Positions 40,799 to 49,381 of a stretch of 64,000 nucleotides of DNA are shown here, in pieces. The DNA lies in IMG/VR virus record IMGVR_UViG_3300031712_000003, positions 24,452 to 88,451 of that record. One strand, given 5' to 3'. The notes below the pieces were generated by a model. The model searched no databases. It worked only from the letters and a program-made list of their open reading frames with translations, and had not been told where the DNA came from. Both the position numbers and the translations under genes were made by a program. Every line of letters begins with the position of its first letter. The first letter of the stretch is position 1. The DNA is from a virus.

Positions 40799-41671
40799 TC
40801 AGACGCGAGTCACAACAAGGCGAGTCAACCCACGCGGGTTGAACGCACCTATACCTACATTTTCGAAGCAGCTGAACCCTATGGTTCTCGCCTTCGGGTC
40901 GTCGGCCGACAGAACCGTGAGTTCCGTACGAACCGGGAAGCGTCCGAAGTTCTCGGGCTCTGCCGCGATGTATACGAAGCCAGCGGGGACCAACCTGCTC
41001 GTGATGATCTGGGCGCCCCATAGGGTTGCCTGGAGACCAGTCTTGAGTAGGACGGCTTGGCTCTCGATGTCGAGGATGTCACGACCGAACTTGCGGATGT
41101 CCGCGTAGTCCGTCGCGTTCATGTAGATCCTCGCGACCCTGAGGTCGTGACGCTCTACCTCAGCAAAGGCATCCGCGAGGACGCTTGGGCTGATTGGAGC
41201 TACGACGTTGAGGTCGGGGTTCGTCTGACCTGGGAGAGTGTCGAAGCCCGAGACAGCAATGCTATCGAGGACTGCAAACACACGCTCATCTTCAGCGGCC
41301 TGGATCTGGGCTTTCGCCAAGTCCTGAGCGCGTTCGATGAGGTCGAACCGACGTTCCTTGATCTGAGTGAGGGGAATCTCGGGGTTCGAGGCAAGCTCGA
41401 ACAGCGGGAAGATAACCCTTCTCGGCTTCTGAATGGCAAGAATATTCTCACCCTCTTCACCAACCACGTAGGCAGTGACGTCGGGGTCCTTGTCATAGAT
41501 GGGGAGTGCCCCGTCTGGGAGTTGTTCGACTAAGAAGGTCTTGCGACCAACCGCCGTGTAGTCCCTGCGAAGACGCAAGGGCTGAATCATCGAAGCAGCT
41601 AGTTTGGCTCTGCCAGCAGCTGTTTTGATGTACTCTGAGATGATCTGTTGCTTAATGTCGTTGCTAACCAC
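40799..41671 (-). CDS. Major capsid protein (HK97 fold)
   Basis: This 290-residue protein has the order of an HK97-fold capsid subunit. A helical N-arm is followed by an E-loop-like region (VEQLPDGALPIYDKDPDV). Then comes a spine helix (KERRFDLIERAQDLAKAQIQAAEDERVFAVLDSI; its start KERRFDLIERAQDLAKAQ is near residue 108), followed by P- and A-domain strands (VYIAAEPENFGRFPVRTEL). It is shorter than T4 gp23 (521) and has no visible insertion domain. GTG at 41671 is the start, with AAGG at nine bases. It follows the protease, Q-rich and decoration-type genes in the standard head order and ends with a strong terminator. It forms the icosahedral shell. Confidence 0.88.
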   Translation of the reverse strand: MVSNDIKQQIISEYIKTAAGRAKLAASMIQPLRLRRDYTAVGRKTFLVEQLPDGALPIYDKDPDVTAYVVGEEGENILAIQKPRRVIFPLFELASNPEIPLTQIKERRFDLIERAQDLAKAQIQAAEDERVFAVLDSIAVSGFDTLPGQTNPDLNVVAPISPSVLADAFAEVERHDLRVARIYMNATDYADIRKFGRDILDIESQAVLLKTGLQATLWGAQIITSRLVPAGFVYIAAEPENFGRFPVRTELTVLSADDPKARTIGFSCFENVGIGAFNPRGLTRLVVTRV

Positions 41672-41695
41672 GGTAGTCTACCTTTCTTGTCTCAC

Positions 41696-42352
41696 TCAGA
41701 TTCTGAGGTCGACGATCAGCATGGGGGTGGTGGCATCGACAGCAGCCTTGAGAACGCCAATGACGGTGGCTGTTGCTAGCGCACCGGACTGACCTTCGTA
41801 GGCGTCTCCGACAACGTTAGTGATCAATCCATTTACAGAAGCGTAAAGGAGATCACCGGGTGCGTAAGCAGTCGTACTTGATCCTGCATTACCGATTGCT
41901 TCTCCAGCATGGGCTCCAAGCTGGATTTGGGTTTCATAGATCGTTAGACCTATGCAAGACCCTGAGCCGCAAACGTATGGGCCACGACCTGATGCTGGAC
42001 CAGGAGTGTTCTCGTAGGCGTTTCCTGCAGCATCATTCAAGAAGATGCCGAGAGGACGAATGCCGGTGTGATACCCGGAGGGCACTGTTGCTCCTGGGGT
42101 GTCAACTACTGGTCCACCAATTACATTGTTGCCCGCGAGAGCACGTGTAAAGGCTACCGATCCGCCCAGAACACCAGTCTTGGTGATTCCTGAGAGTGTT
42201 GTGCTTTTTGAGCCCGTTGCGACTGGAGGGTTCGCTTGGGTGAAGGCATCTGCCGCGAGGACACCCACGCTATTGCGGGTGACGACGTGAAACAACTGCA
42301 CTCGACCACTAGTTTCCCTGAAGTCGCCCGAGCTTTGACCGTTCATGGACAT
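41696..42352 (-). CDS. Capsid decoration/stabilisation protein candidate
   Basis: The 218-residue protein is Gly/Ala/Thr/Val-rich and beta-like, with SGYHTGIRPLGIFLNDAAGN near residue 92 and YAPGDLLYASVNGLITNV near residue 165. That mix is typical of head decoration or stabilising proteins encoded just upstream of the major capsid gene. Its gene opens a new unit: a GC-rich hairpin (42440-42463) and an ATGTAGAT element (42392-42406) precede it. AGGA lies about 11 bases before the ATG. The role is inferred from composition and position. Confidence 0.6.
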   Translation of the reverse strand: MSMNGQSSGDFRETSGRVQLFHVVTRNSVGVLAADAFTQANPPVATGSKSTTLSGITKTGVLGGSVAFTRALAGNNVIGGPVVDTPGATVPSGYHTGIRPLGIFLNDAAGNAYENTPGPASGRGPYVCGSGSCIGLTIYETQIQLGAHAGEAIGNAGSSTTAYAPGDLLYASVNGLITNVVGDAYEGQSGALATATVIGVLKAAVDATTPMLIVDLRI

Positions 42353-42391
42353 AGTGAAATGTTCCTGTTGGGTGAAAGTGGAGCTACTTCA

Positions 42392-42406
42392 TATTCATCT
42401 ACATCT
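42392..42406 (-). promoter_or_regulatory. ATGTA(A/G)AT element, copy e
   Basis: Minus strand AGATGTAGATGAATA, about 40 bases upstream of the decoration-type gene and just after the hairpin at 42440-42463. It shares the core with four other intergenic sites. It is a candidate promoter or operator for the decoration and capsid genes. Confidence 0.4.
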
Positions 42407-42439
42407 AGGCAGTCACTGAAGACTGAGAGTTCTCTTAGG

Positions 42440-42463
42440 AGGGGGTCACTTGCGCAACCCCCT
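42440..42463 (-). terminator. GC-rich terminator hairpin after the Q-rich gene
   Basis: A perfect 7-bp stem (AGGGGGT / ACCCCCT) with a 10-base loop lies 12 bases after the stop of the glutamine-rich gene. An ATGTAGAT element follows it. Confidence 0.65.
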
Positions 42464-42475
42464 ACCTACAAGGCC

Positions 42476-43969
42476 TCACTGATCTGTTCGCATACCGAAT
42501 GCTTCACGAACGTCTGGAGCTGAATTCCAGAGGGTAGACAGGTCATCAGTTCTCGCTGAGGCTGTCTTGTTCGATCCGCCAATCTGACTTACGCCAGCGG
42601 TAGGCCGTGTTCCTACTGTCCTCATAGAGGCAGTTCGGACCACATGAGCTTGCTTCTGCTGCTGCCCTTGATCCTGGTCTTGCTGACCAGCGGCTTCTGC
42701 AGCGTTCTTGTACTCTTGGTTGTTTGCAAACAACTGACGAAGAGTGTCGTCTTCCTCTGGGGAGAGTTGGACCTCACCGACATCCATGCTGGGAGTGTCG
42801 AGTTGAATGTCCATGTTCGCCATGGGCTCAACTTGACCCTGCTCGGCAAGCATCTGATCAATCTCGTTGTTACCTTGTTGCTGAGACTGACCCTGTTGCT
42901 GAGACTGACCCTGTTGCTGAGACTGACCCATGCACTGCTGAGCTGCCGCAACCGGGTCTTGGCCATTCTGAATCGCCTGTTGCACTGCCTGTGCAACCTG
43001 CTGGGCCTGACTCTGTTGCTGCATCTGAGCCTGTTGCTGTTGCTGACCGGCTTGTTGCTGTTGCTGACCAGCTTGCTGTTGCTGCTGGCTCTGAGCCAAC
43101 TGCTCTTGAAGCTGCTGAGCTTGCTGAACCAACTGCGCGATCTGCTGTTGCATCTCAGCTTGCTTCTGCTGAGCTTGCTTCTGCTGATCCTGACCCTGTT
43201 GCTGGTCCTGTTGGGCCTGCTTCTGCTGATCCTGATCCTGTTGCTGGTCCTGCTGAGCCGCCTTCTGCTGGCCCTGGTCCTGCTGACCCTGTTGCTGGTC
43301 CTGCTGAGCCGCCTTCTGCTGGCCCTGGTCCTTGTCGTCCTTGTCCTTGGCCTCTTCCTTCTTCTTGTTGACATTCTCGAGGAACTGAGGTGGGATCTTG
43401 CCAGCTTGCTTGTCTTGCTGCTGACCGGCTTGTTGCTGGTCCTGCTGAGCCGCCTGTACTTGCTGCTGCTGACCCTGCTGGTCCTGCTGCTGCGATGCTT
43501 GTACCTGCTGATCCTGCTGTTGCTGGTCTTCGTCCTGAGCAGCTAGGCGAGTATAAGTAGCCATCACCTCTGTATCTGGTAGATACATGAGAGAGAAGCT
43601 CTGATCCTCGATCTCAGCTGCTGAAGCTGATTTGGCTAGCATCTTGCGGGCAATGGCCACGCAAAGAGCTGCCTTCTTGGTAATGACTTCTTCCGAAGCC
43701 GTTCTTTCGGGATGGTTGAAAGTATCGGACCTCATCTCAGGCATGCCGATTTCGTTACGCTTCACCTGGCCACCAGAGTACTCGGCTTCCCAAGTTCCAG
43801 CAGCTGGATGAATGTCCTCAGCAAACTCCGAAGGTCCGCCGGTGACATAGGCATCGGCTGCCGGTTGCTGATTGACGTGGTCCTGATTCATCAGATAGGG
43901 GTCGGCGACTTTCAAACCAGCCCTCTTGGCGATGGTATGTACGTTCCAAGTTGAGCGCTCACGAGGCAT
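42476..43969 (-). CDS. Glutamine-rich head-module protein
   Basis: Of the 497 residues, about 140-420 are dominated by Gln with Ala, Asp, Gly and Ser (runs such as QQQQDQQVQASQQQDQQ). Before this is a normal-looking domain of ~135 residues (TIAKRAGLKVADPYLMNQ; KKAALCVAIARKMLAKS). After it comes an acidic segment (SPEEDDTLRQLFANNQEY) and a short C-terminal domain. It sits between the head protease and the capsid genes, where scaffold or internal core proteins are encoded. The Q-rich tract is prion-like in composition and could drive condensation or coiled-coil packing. The tract is built partly from tandem DNA repeats. Confidence 0.8.
   Translation of the reverse strand: MPRERSTWNVHTIAKRAGLKVADPYLMNQDHVNQQPAADAYVTGGPSEFAEDIHPAAGTWEAEYSGGQVKRNEIGMPEMRSDTFNHPERTASEEVITKKAALCVAIARKMLAKSASAAEIEDQSFSLMYLPDTEVMATYTRLAAQDEDQQQQDQQVQASQQQDQQGQQQQVQAAQQDQQQAGQQQDKQAGKIPPQFLENVNKKKEEAKDKDDKDQGQQKAAQQDQQQGQQDQGQQKAAQQDQQQDQDQQKQAQQDQQQGQDQQKQAQQKQAEMQQQIAQLVQQAQQLQEQLAQSQQQQQAGQQQQQAGQQQQQAQMQQQSQAQQVAQAVQQAIQNGQDPVAAAQQCMGQSQQQGQSQQQGQSQQQGNNEIDQMLAEQGQVEPMANMDIQLDTPSMDVGEVQLSPEEDDTLRQLFANNQEYKNAAEAAGQQDQDQGQQQKQAHVVRTASMRTVGTRPTAGVSQIGGSNKTASARTDDLSTLWNSAPDVREAFGMRTDQ
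42873..42926. repeat. Three tandem 18-base units inside the Q-rich gene
   Basis: The 18-base unit CCCTGTTGCTGAGACTGA (first copy with one change) repeats three times and encodes Gln/Ser/Gly (QSQQQG). It likely expands and contracts by slippage. Confidence 0.85.
43240..43332. repeat. Two identical 42-base copies, 51-base period, in the Q-rich gene
   Basis: Positions 43240-43281 and 43291-43332 are identical. The 51-base period keeps the reading frame (17 codons) and encodes QQKAAQQDQQQ-type units. This is an in-frame duplication. Confidence 0.85.
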
Positions 43970-44011
43970 GGAGGAGATCCTTTCCTTAGTTCGAGAAGCC
44001 GTATAAGAACT

Positions 44012-45682
44012 TCATCGAAATCCGAGAGAGAACAATTTACCTTTGGTGACCAATTGAACCTTCTCAGAGTTAGTGAGGGTTCGGCCCAGTACCTCACGAC
44101 AAGCCGTAAGGTAACTATCTACATTTGGATATGAGGCCGTCCCGCCTAGAGCGATCACGGTCCTATAAATTCGAGCATCACCTGCCATTGAGGATTTCTT
44201 TTCAGACCTCTCAAGAAGGCGATTCATGACGAGTATTTCTCGTCCTGAAAATCTGTTAGCCTTGCCTACAGCTTCCCACCCACCCATGTCATGCAGGATC
44301 AACCCTGCTAGGACACTTCTAGCTTTGGATGAGTCTTTAACGTTGGCTAGTACCATCTTAGATCGCTCACGCCACTTGGCGTAACGTAGAGCTGACCTAA
44401 TAAGAGATTCATTGGACCTATTCTCGTCCAACTTACTCTCCTCATCCTTGTTAGAGTCGGAGATGTCTTTCTTGACCTTGTTCGTGACCTCTCCAACTAG
44501 AGAGTCGTACAGATCATTGATGACTTTCTTAAAAGGACGAGTTGAATCCTCAGTATCTGGGGGGGACTTGGAAGAGCCCCCCATTTCAGATTGACCAGGA
44601 AAATCCTGCTCAGCAGAATTGATCCGAGCCCGAGGAGCATCCATAATCTGCTGCAGACGAGCTTTATGGGCTTCAGCAGCCCTAGCAGTACCAGAGAACG
44701 GAGGCGGTACATGGAGGGATCCTAGTGAGGGCCCATCATGCAAGTATGCTAGGTAGTCAGCAGGCTTCGCTACAGCTCCAACCCCAATGGGGGCGAGACG
44801 AGCAGCCTTCTGCATAATGTTAGGGTCAAAAACCTCTGTGGGTCGCGTATACGCTACTTGAATCTTGCGACGGGCCTCAGCCAACTCCGCTGTCTTCGGG
44901 TCGAGGATGGACCTCAGTACCGCTCCGGAGAAGGCTGGGTGTGCTACCCATGAGCCCTCTATAAACTTGACAGACCCTGGCTCCTTCGTGATATGTCCGC
45001 AGAGCTCAGCTATCTTGCGACGCTGACCCTTACCATCGAGGAACCAGTTACCCTTCTCATACTTGATGTGACGACAGAGTTGAGTTTCGTCTTCGGCTAC
45101 GTTGCCACATTTAGTACAGATGGTGAAGCCCACATGGCAACCCATACTCAAGGTACTGAGTTGACCACTCGTGATAGCTTCAATGAGAGACTTGTGCTTG
45201 CGGTCGGTAGCTATAAGGATGTCGACGTAGACCGACTCCCCTATGTCCCGAGCAGCTGCATCAATGATCTTGCCCTTGGACAGCTCTGGGATCTGGATGT
45301 GCTCAACGTAGTTCTCGCCACCTATGAAGGTACGGAAGGACGCGAGGAGGAGATTGCGCTCCCAACAATCCTGGTTGTTGTTGACATACTTCGTGGTACC
45401 TGCAGACACATAGAAGTCCGGGAACTGTCTATCGATCTGGAGACCATCGAACATCTGGATGCCCGTGGGCATCCCAGGCTTCTCAGTATCCACCGAGGCA
45501 ATGATCGTACAGTGGCTGAGGAGATACTGGGCTGGGTCATACTGCTGGAGTACAACCTGAGATGCCCTTCGTACCTCGAAGGTGGGGGCGGGTAGCAAAG
45601 CTTTTGAACGAACATCGTCCCACCCAGCTTGAGTGATGACAGGGTTCGTGAATGTAGCTTTGGCGTACTTGGAGAAACCCAT
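44012..45682 (-). CDS. Prohead (capsid maturation) protease with zinc site
   Basis: From the ATG at 45682 the protein has 556 residues. Residues ~145-230 contain NYVEHIQIPELSKGKIIDA, then SVYVDILIATDRKH, then LSTLSMGC and CTKCGNVAEDETQLCRH. This arrangement, with a His, a Ser in an S-x-G-like turn and a C-x2-C...C-x2-H metal knuckle, fits phage head maturation proteases of large myoviruses. The ~250-residue C-terminal part is helical and may be a scaffold-like extension. It should cleave head proteins before packaging. The start overlaps the upstream stop (TAATG) with AGGGG at nine bases; an ATG at 45706 is less likely. Confidence 0.7.
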   Translation of the reverse strand: MGFSKYAKATFTNPVITQAGWDDVRSKALLPAPTFEVRRASQVVLQQYDPAQYLLSHCTIIASVDTEKPGMPTGIQMFDGLQIDRQFPDFYVSAGTTKYVNNNQDCWERNLLLASFRTFIGGENYVEHIQIPELSKGKIIDAAARDIGESVYVDILIATDRKHKSLIEAITSGQLSTLSMGCHVGFTICTKCGNVAEDETQLCRHIKYEKGNWFLDGKGQRRKIAELCGHITKEPGSVKFIEGSWVAHPAFSGAVLRSILDPKTAELAEARRKIQVAYTRPTEVFDPNIMQKAARLAPIGVGAVAKPADYLAYLHDGPSLGSLHVPPPFSGTARAAEAHKARLQQIMDAPRARINSAEQDFPGQSEMGGSSKSPPDTEDSTRPFKKVINDLYDSLVGEVTNKVKKDISDSNKDEESKLDENRSNESLIRSALRYAKWRERSKMVLANVKDSSKARSVLAGLILHDMGGWEAVGKANRFSGREILVMNRLLERSEKKSSMAGDARIYRTVIALGGTASYPNVDSYLTACREVLGRTLTNSEKVQLVTKGKLFSLGFR

Positions 45683-46416
45683 TAGGTGGCCCCTACTCCA
45701 AACCATTGATGAGGTTCACCAGTGGGACCCAGCACTGAGACTGGGTCAATGATGGTTAAGCACTTGGGACAAGCAAAGACCTTATGGCGTGCGCCCTCTT
45801 GCATCCTATAGGTAGAGCGCCTCATCCTGTTCGAGCATTTGGGACAAGCGGGACGACCCGCTTTGACATCCTGGTTGGTAGCTCGATACTGCCTATTCTG
45901 GGCTACCCAGTAAGCAGCAGTCTTTTGAAGGTGATCTTGGATCCGAAGCTCACCAGCATTGTGCGCAAACAGATAGAACTTAGCTACCTCAGCTCTGAGG
46001 GCCTCGTCATTCACGTTTGGGTAAAGAGCGCGATAGAGGTCGTCATAGGCGATGACCTCACTCGCGCCCTTATGCCAATGCCTTGCCAGCTCTACATAAA
46101 CCGAGGGCTGGAACTGCTTACTCCAGAGGGAATTTGAGGAAGCTTCCTTCCGAGCCCTCTCGATTTCTACAGTCATGTAGCTCTGATCAAACTGTGGTGG
46201 CAAGTACTTGATGAACTTTGGGTTCACCCGCACCACATCATCCGGAAACACACGCTCGTTACCGAATGGCCATTGAACATCAAGTACGCCAAGACCTTTG
46301 TGGACGGCAGTTACCGTACCCACGTAGGGTGAGAGATCCCCATCGATGACGTCGATCTTTTGGACCACGTCACCCTGAGTGAACTCCTGTGTTAGCTTCC
46401 AATAATCAATAGCCAT
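45682..46416 (-). CDS. SH3/KOW-like plus zinc-ribbon protein
   Basis: The 244-residue product starts with an SH3/KOW-like domain (residues ~12-68; TQGDVVQKIDVIDG, YVGTVTAVHKGLGVLDVQWP). A helical middle follows, and then a C-terminal zinc ribbon, CPKCSNRMRR...FACPKCLTII (about residues 190-222). The combination suggests nucleic-acid or protein contacts in head assembly. It overlaps the protease start by TAATG, so the two are coupled. AGGG precedes its ATG. Function is not known. Confidence 0.65.
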   Translation of the reverse strand: MAIDYWKLTQEFTQGDVVQKIDVIDGDLSPYVGTVTAVHKGLGVLDVQWPFGNERVFPDDVVRVNPKFIKYLPPQFDQSYMTVEIERARKEASSNSLWSKQFQPSVYVELARHWHKGASEVIAYDDLYRALYPNVNDEALRAEVAKFYLFAHNAGELRIQDHLQKTAAYWVAQNRQYRATNQDVKAGRPACPKCSNRMRRSTYRMQEGARHKVFACPKCLTIIDPVSVLGPTGEPHQWFGVGAT

Positions 46417-46437
46417 TGTGGCCCTGCTTGTGTGAAT

Positions 46438-47514
46438 TTACGGAGCGAGGGGGCGACCTGAGGTTGACTTGCCAGTTTCAACTGCCTGAGATTGGTCATC
46501 CTTGAACAAGCTCATGTACTCGTTCTCATCGGCATCGGTCTGAATGGGAGCCATCGGAGCATCGAAGGTATTCATGTACCCTTCGTCCGTATCCTTCTGC
46601 AGGACCTTGGCTTCTCGGAGAACGTGAACCTGGCGTTTGAACATGTGTTCCTCGCCATAGGCTAGCTTCTCGACCTCGTCCGCTACCTTGTCAATTTCAT
46701 TGACAACAGCGCGAGCAGCTTCGAAGTTCATGCCCCACTTCTCGTGGTTGTCTTGAACAACCTGGGCAATGCGGTCTAGCCGGCTAAGAACTTTGCTGGC
46801 TTCTTCCTGAGCAAACTTGGCAGTCATGTTATTTCCCTCTGGGGTTGTTGAGGACTCACGTACCGTTAGTAGGGGTTTGGTTTGAGATTCCCCTGCCAAC
46901 TTAGCTAAAAGCAGATTGTAGAGGTTTGCATCCACTACAGCACTGTACCGACCATCTCCGGCGGACCTGATAGCGAGGTCCAGGGCTGCTCTGAATCGAG
47001 CATCTGGAACCATACCGTCAATCGCCTTCGACAAAACTGATTGAGTCAGCCACTCTCTCGCTGACGAGAGAAGTAGATCGTAGTCTTTAGAGGTCAGATC
47101 TCGAACTGCACCTTGTTCCCACCCCACATAGGGTGCGAATCCTTCGTGACCTGCTGGATATGGATCAATACCGTTATACATCGAGGTCCTTGAAGGTTGT
47201 GAGTCAGAGTCGTTTGCCAGCATGGGTGCATCCACCTGTGCTTTGACTAAGGGATAAGAAGAATAGGGGGTGGTTTCCTGAGCCCTAACAGCTAGCTGAA
47301 CCAACCTCCGAATGTCCTTCACAGATCCGCCAATTTCCCTTCGATTCTCAGAGAGGTCCTTGTCCTTCTTACTCAAATCAGGATCCTGCTCCGCCTCAAC
47401 CTCTTCACGACGTCGGTCATGACGAGGGGGCTTGACCTTAGGCATCGGGTGGACGAGACGCTCTGCCTCTTCCTCCTCGCGATCATTAAGGTTCTTGGTA
47501 CTAGTTACTTCCAT
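46438..47514 (-). CDS. Head-module protein, possibly encoding a nested shorter product
   Basis: The 358-residue protein has a highly charged N-terminus (EREEEEAERLVHPMPKVK-like, KKDKDLSENRREIGG), a helical middle (residues ~140-230) and a helical C-terminal third. At 46827 an internal ATG (protein segment MTAKFAQEEASKVL) is preceded by GAGGG seven bases upstream, a much better ribosome site than that of the main start. A 129-residue product equal to the C-terminal third may therefore also be made, as with nested scaffold genes of other phages. It lies between portal and protease genes. Unknown family. Confidence 0.6.
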   Translation of the reverse strand: MEVTSTKNLNDREEEEAERLVHPMPKVKPPRHDRRREEVEAEQDPDLSKKDKDLSENRREIGGSVKDIRRLVQLAVRAQETTPYSSYPLVKAQVDAPMLANDSDSQPSRTSMYNGIDPYPAGHEGFAPYVGWEQGAVRDLTSKDYDLLLSSAREWLTQSVLSKAIDGMVPDARFRAALDLAIRSAGDGRYSAVVDANLYNLLLAKLAGESQTKPLLTVRESSTTPEGNNMTAKFAQEEASKVLSRLDRIAQVVQDNHEKWGMNFEAARAVVNEIDKVADEVEKLAYGEEHMFKRQVHVLREAKVLQKDTDEGYMNTFDAPMAPIQTDADENEYMSLFKDDQSQAVETGKSTSGRPLAP

Positions 47515-47566
47515 AGCCTGTGAAGTCAGACTTCCTATCTAGCCTGGACCCAAAAGGACTATTGGA

Positions 47567-49381
47567 TTATCCGAACCTGGACTCTGATTCAGGAGGAGGA
47601 GCTTCGTTCTTCTTCAACTTGAGGTACTCAGCAATCTTCTGAGCAACGTCAGTCTCCTCTACCAACTTCCTGCCAACCTCACCGTAGATACCTCGTAGTA
47701 CCTCGTTGAATGTAGCGTCATTGATAGTGAACATGTCACGTTCAAGCTTCTCCTTGGTGTCCAACGGATCAATGTTGAACATCTCAAGAATAACGTCGAT
47801 GCTGAGACTGCCCTTTTGATAGAGGTTGAACAAGGCGTCGAAAGTGTCTTGCGAGTCTCGTAGGGCCAACCGAGTGAAGCTGAGGCGCGGGTAGAGGACA
47901 ACTTCGTTCCCCCACTCATCCTCCTCAATGAAACCCTTCCTACGAGCCACTGGTTTGAACAAGTACTTCTCAACGTATTCCTGAATCATTTCACGGAATA
48001 ACAGATACCTAGTGTTGAGAACCTCTAGTTTAACACGATCACCAGAGAATGTAGATTCACCGTTGAGTAGGGACTCAGTCACCCCAAGGCCAGCGAACAG
48101 CTGCTTGTCCGTGATCTCGTATTCCGTCGAGAGGTCCAACAGACGGTCCCGGGCTCCGATGTCTTCCCAATGAACCTCGTAGTTCGTAATGATGCTGTAG
48201 TCAGGATCGACCAAGGCAAGATCGACCTGCTCACGCAAGTCTTCCACATCCAACTCGGATAACCCCTCACCCCAGATGAGGCGCTTGGGGGTCATCGCGC
48301 GGGTGGCGATGAGGGTCTGAGCTTGGCGAAGCTTCTCTCTATAGTAGAGGGTCCGGAGACATCGATCTAGAATGCTGGCTCCTAGGTCTTCCCCTGCACC
48401 CCTTCGACCTGCCAAGTGGTAGCAGAATGAACCTTCGTCGGGGTCCGTACCCAAGGGGATCAGTTTTCCAGACTCAATGTACTCTCGAACCTCAGCCGGG
48501 ATCTCCTCGACCATCTCTTGGGCACGCTCATCACCTGCCTTAGCCTGAGTGAAGAGAACCTTGTCTCGGTCACTAGGGATCAGTTCGATTCTTGTCTTGT
48601 CGGTGAAAGAGAAGGTCGTGAGCTTGACCTGGTCGATGGGGAGTATGACCAGCTTGGTCCACCCCTTATAGTGCTTCTGGTAGTAAGCCAGGTCACGCTC
48701 CTCATGATCATCATAGGGCTCGACTGACTCTTCTTCAGTCTCCGTACCAGTACCATCCTCATTAAGGATAGCTTGCGGGCGGCGCTCAACTCGATTCCCA
48801 ACATCGACTGGAATGTCAACAGATCCATCCTCGGCGAACAGGAACACGTTTCCATCCAGCCAATAGTGATGGACAGCTGTGATCAACCTCTTGAAGAGAT
48901 CAACCTTGTCACACATACGCTCGAAGAAATCTAGGATGTACTTTCCGTAATTGTCAGCACTCTTGAAGCCCTCGGGGCAATGCAGGGGCCTGGGAGTAGC
49001 CAGCCTGACCTTAGAGAGTGGAAGTTCGGTATGGATGTCGATAGCTTGACCAACAAGAGGGTCAGCATTGTAGAAGTGGCGATATATCTCCCTCTTCTCA
49101 CGAAGAGACTGAGGTAACTCGAGAAAGTCTGTTGATAACTGAGGTGAGAAGAACGAACTGTTGCCTGAAAGAGAGGTATTAGTACCAGCGCCAGTTGGTA
49201 CAGGGCCCCCATAGTTCCCCGCACCACTCATATTAGAGGTACGGATCCGCCGCGCGAGTCGCTCTTTCTCGGTCAAGTTGGTAAACTTACCCTTCGCAGC
49301 ATAAGGAGCATACTGTCTGCTCGTAGAGGTCCACGGAGTGGAGAACCCACTCGTAGGGACGTTAGTAAATCTAGCCGCCAT
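47567..49381 (-). CDS. Portal protein
   Basis: The 604-residue protein follows the pattern of tailed-phage portals. An N-terminal disordered ~75 residues is followed by a helical entry (LREKREIYRHFYNADPLVG) and strands with HYWLDGNVFLFAEDGS. Next comes VKLTTFSFTDKTRIELIP, a long helical stem region (DRCLRTLYYREKLRQAQTLI), the segment KQLFAGLGVTESLLNGESTFS near residues 420-440, and a C-terminal helical crown. It forms the dodecameric DNA gate at one head vertex and docks the terminase. GAGGAG lies nine bases before the ATG, which overlaps the preceding stop (TAATG). Confidence 0.9.
   Translation of the reverse strand: MAARFTNVPTSGFSTPWTSTSRQYAPYAAKGKFTNLTEKERLARRIRTSNMSGAGNYGGPVPTGAGTNTSLSGNSSFFSPQLSTDFLELPQSLREKREIYRHFYNADPLVGQAIDIHTELPLSKVRLATPRPLHCPEGFKSADNYGKYILDFFERMCDKVDLFKRLITAVHHYWLDGNVFLFAEDGSVDIPVDVGNRVERRPQAILNEDGTGTETEEESVEPYDDHEERDLAYYQKHYKGWTKLVILPIDQVKLTTFSFTDKTRIELIPSDRDKVLFTQAKAGDERAQEMVEEIPAEVREYIESGKLIPLGTDPDEGSFCYHLAGRRGAGEDLGASILDRCLRTLYYREKLRQAQTLIATRAMTPKRLIWGEGLSELDVEDLREQVDLALVDPDYSIITNYEVHWEDIGARDRLLDLSTEYEITDKQLFAGLGVTESLLNGESTFSGDRVKLEVLNTRYLLFREMIQEYVEKYLFKPVARRKGFIEEDEWGNEVVLYPRLSFTRLALRDSQDTFDALFNLYQKGSLSIDVILEMFNIDPLDTKEKLERDMFTINDATFNEVLRGIYGEVGRKLVEETDVAQKIAEYLKLKKNEAPPPESESRFG

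Noticed and set aside
42873-43332. CRISPR-like repeat array
   Set aside because: Units are in-frame, contiguous and encode the Gln-rich tract; there are no unique spacers or cas genes.
42644-43546. 300-codon plus-strand frame rich in Leu
   Set aside because: It is the reverse of the Gln-rich tract (CTG/TTG antisense to CAG/CAA). The minus-strand frame has the flanking domains, ribosome site and operon context.
44107-44125. Extra copy of the ATGTAGAT element
   Set aside because: It lies inside the protease coding sequence with no hairpin or unit border, so it is treated as chance.
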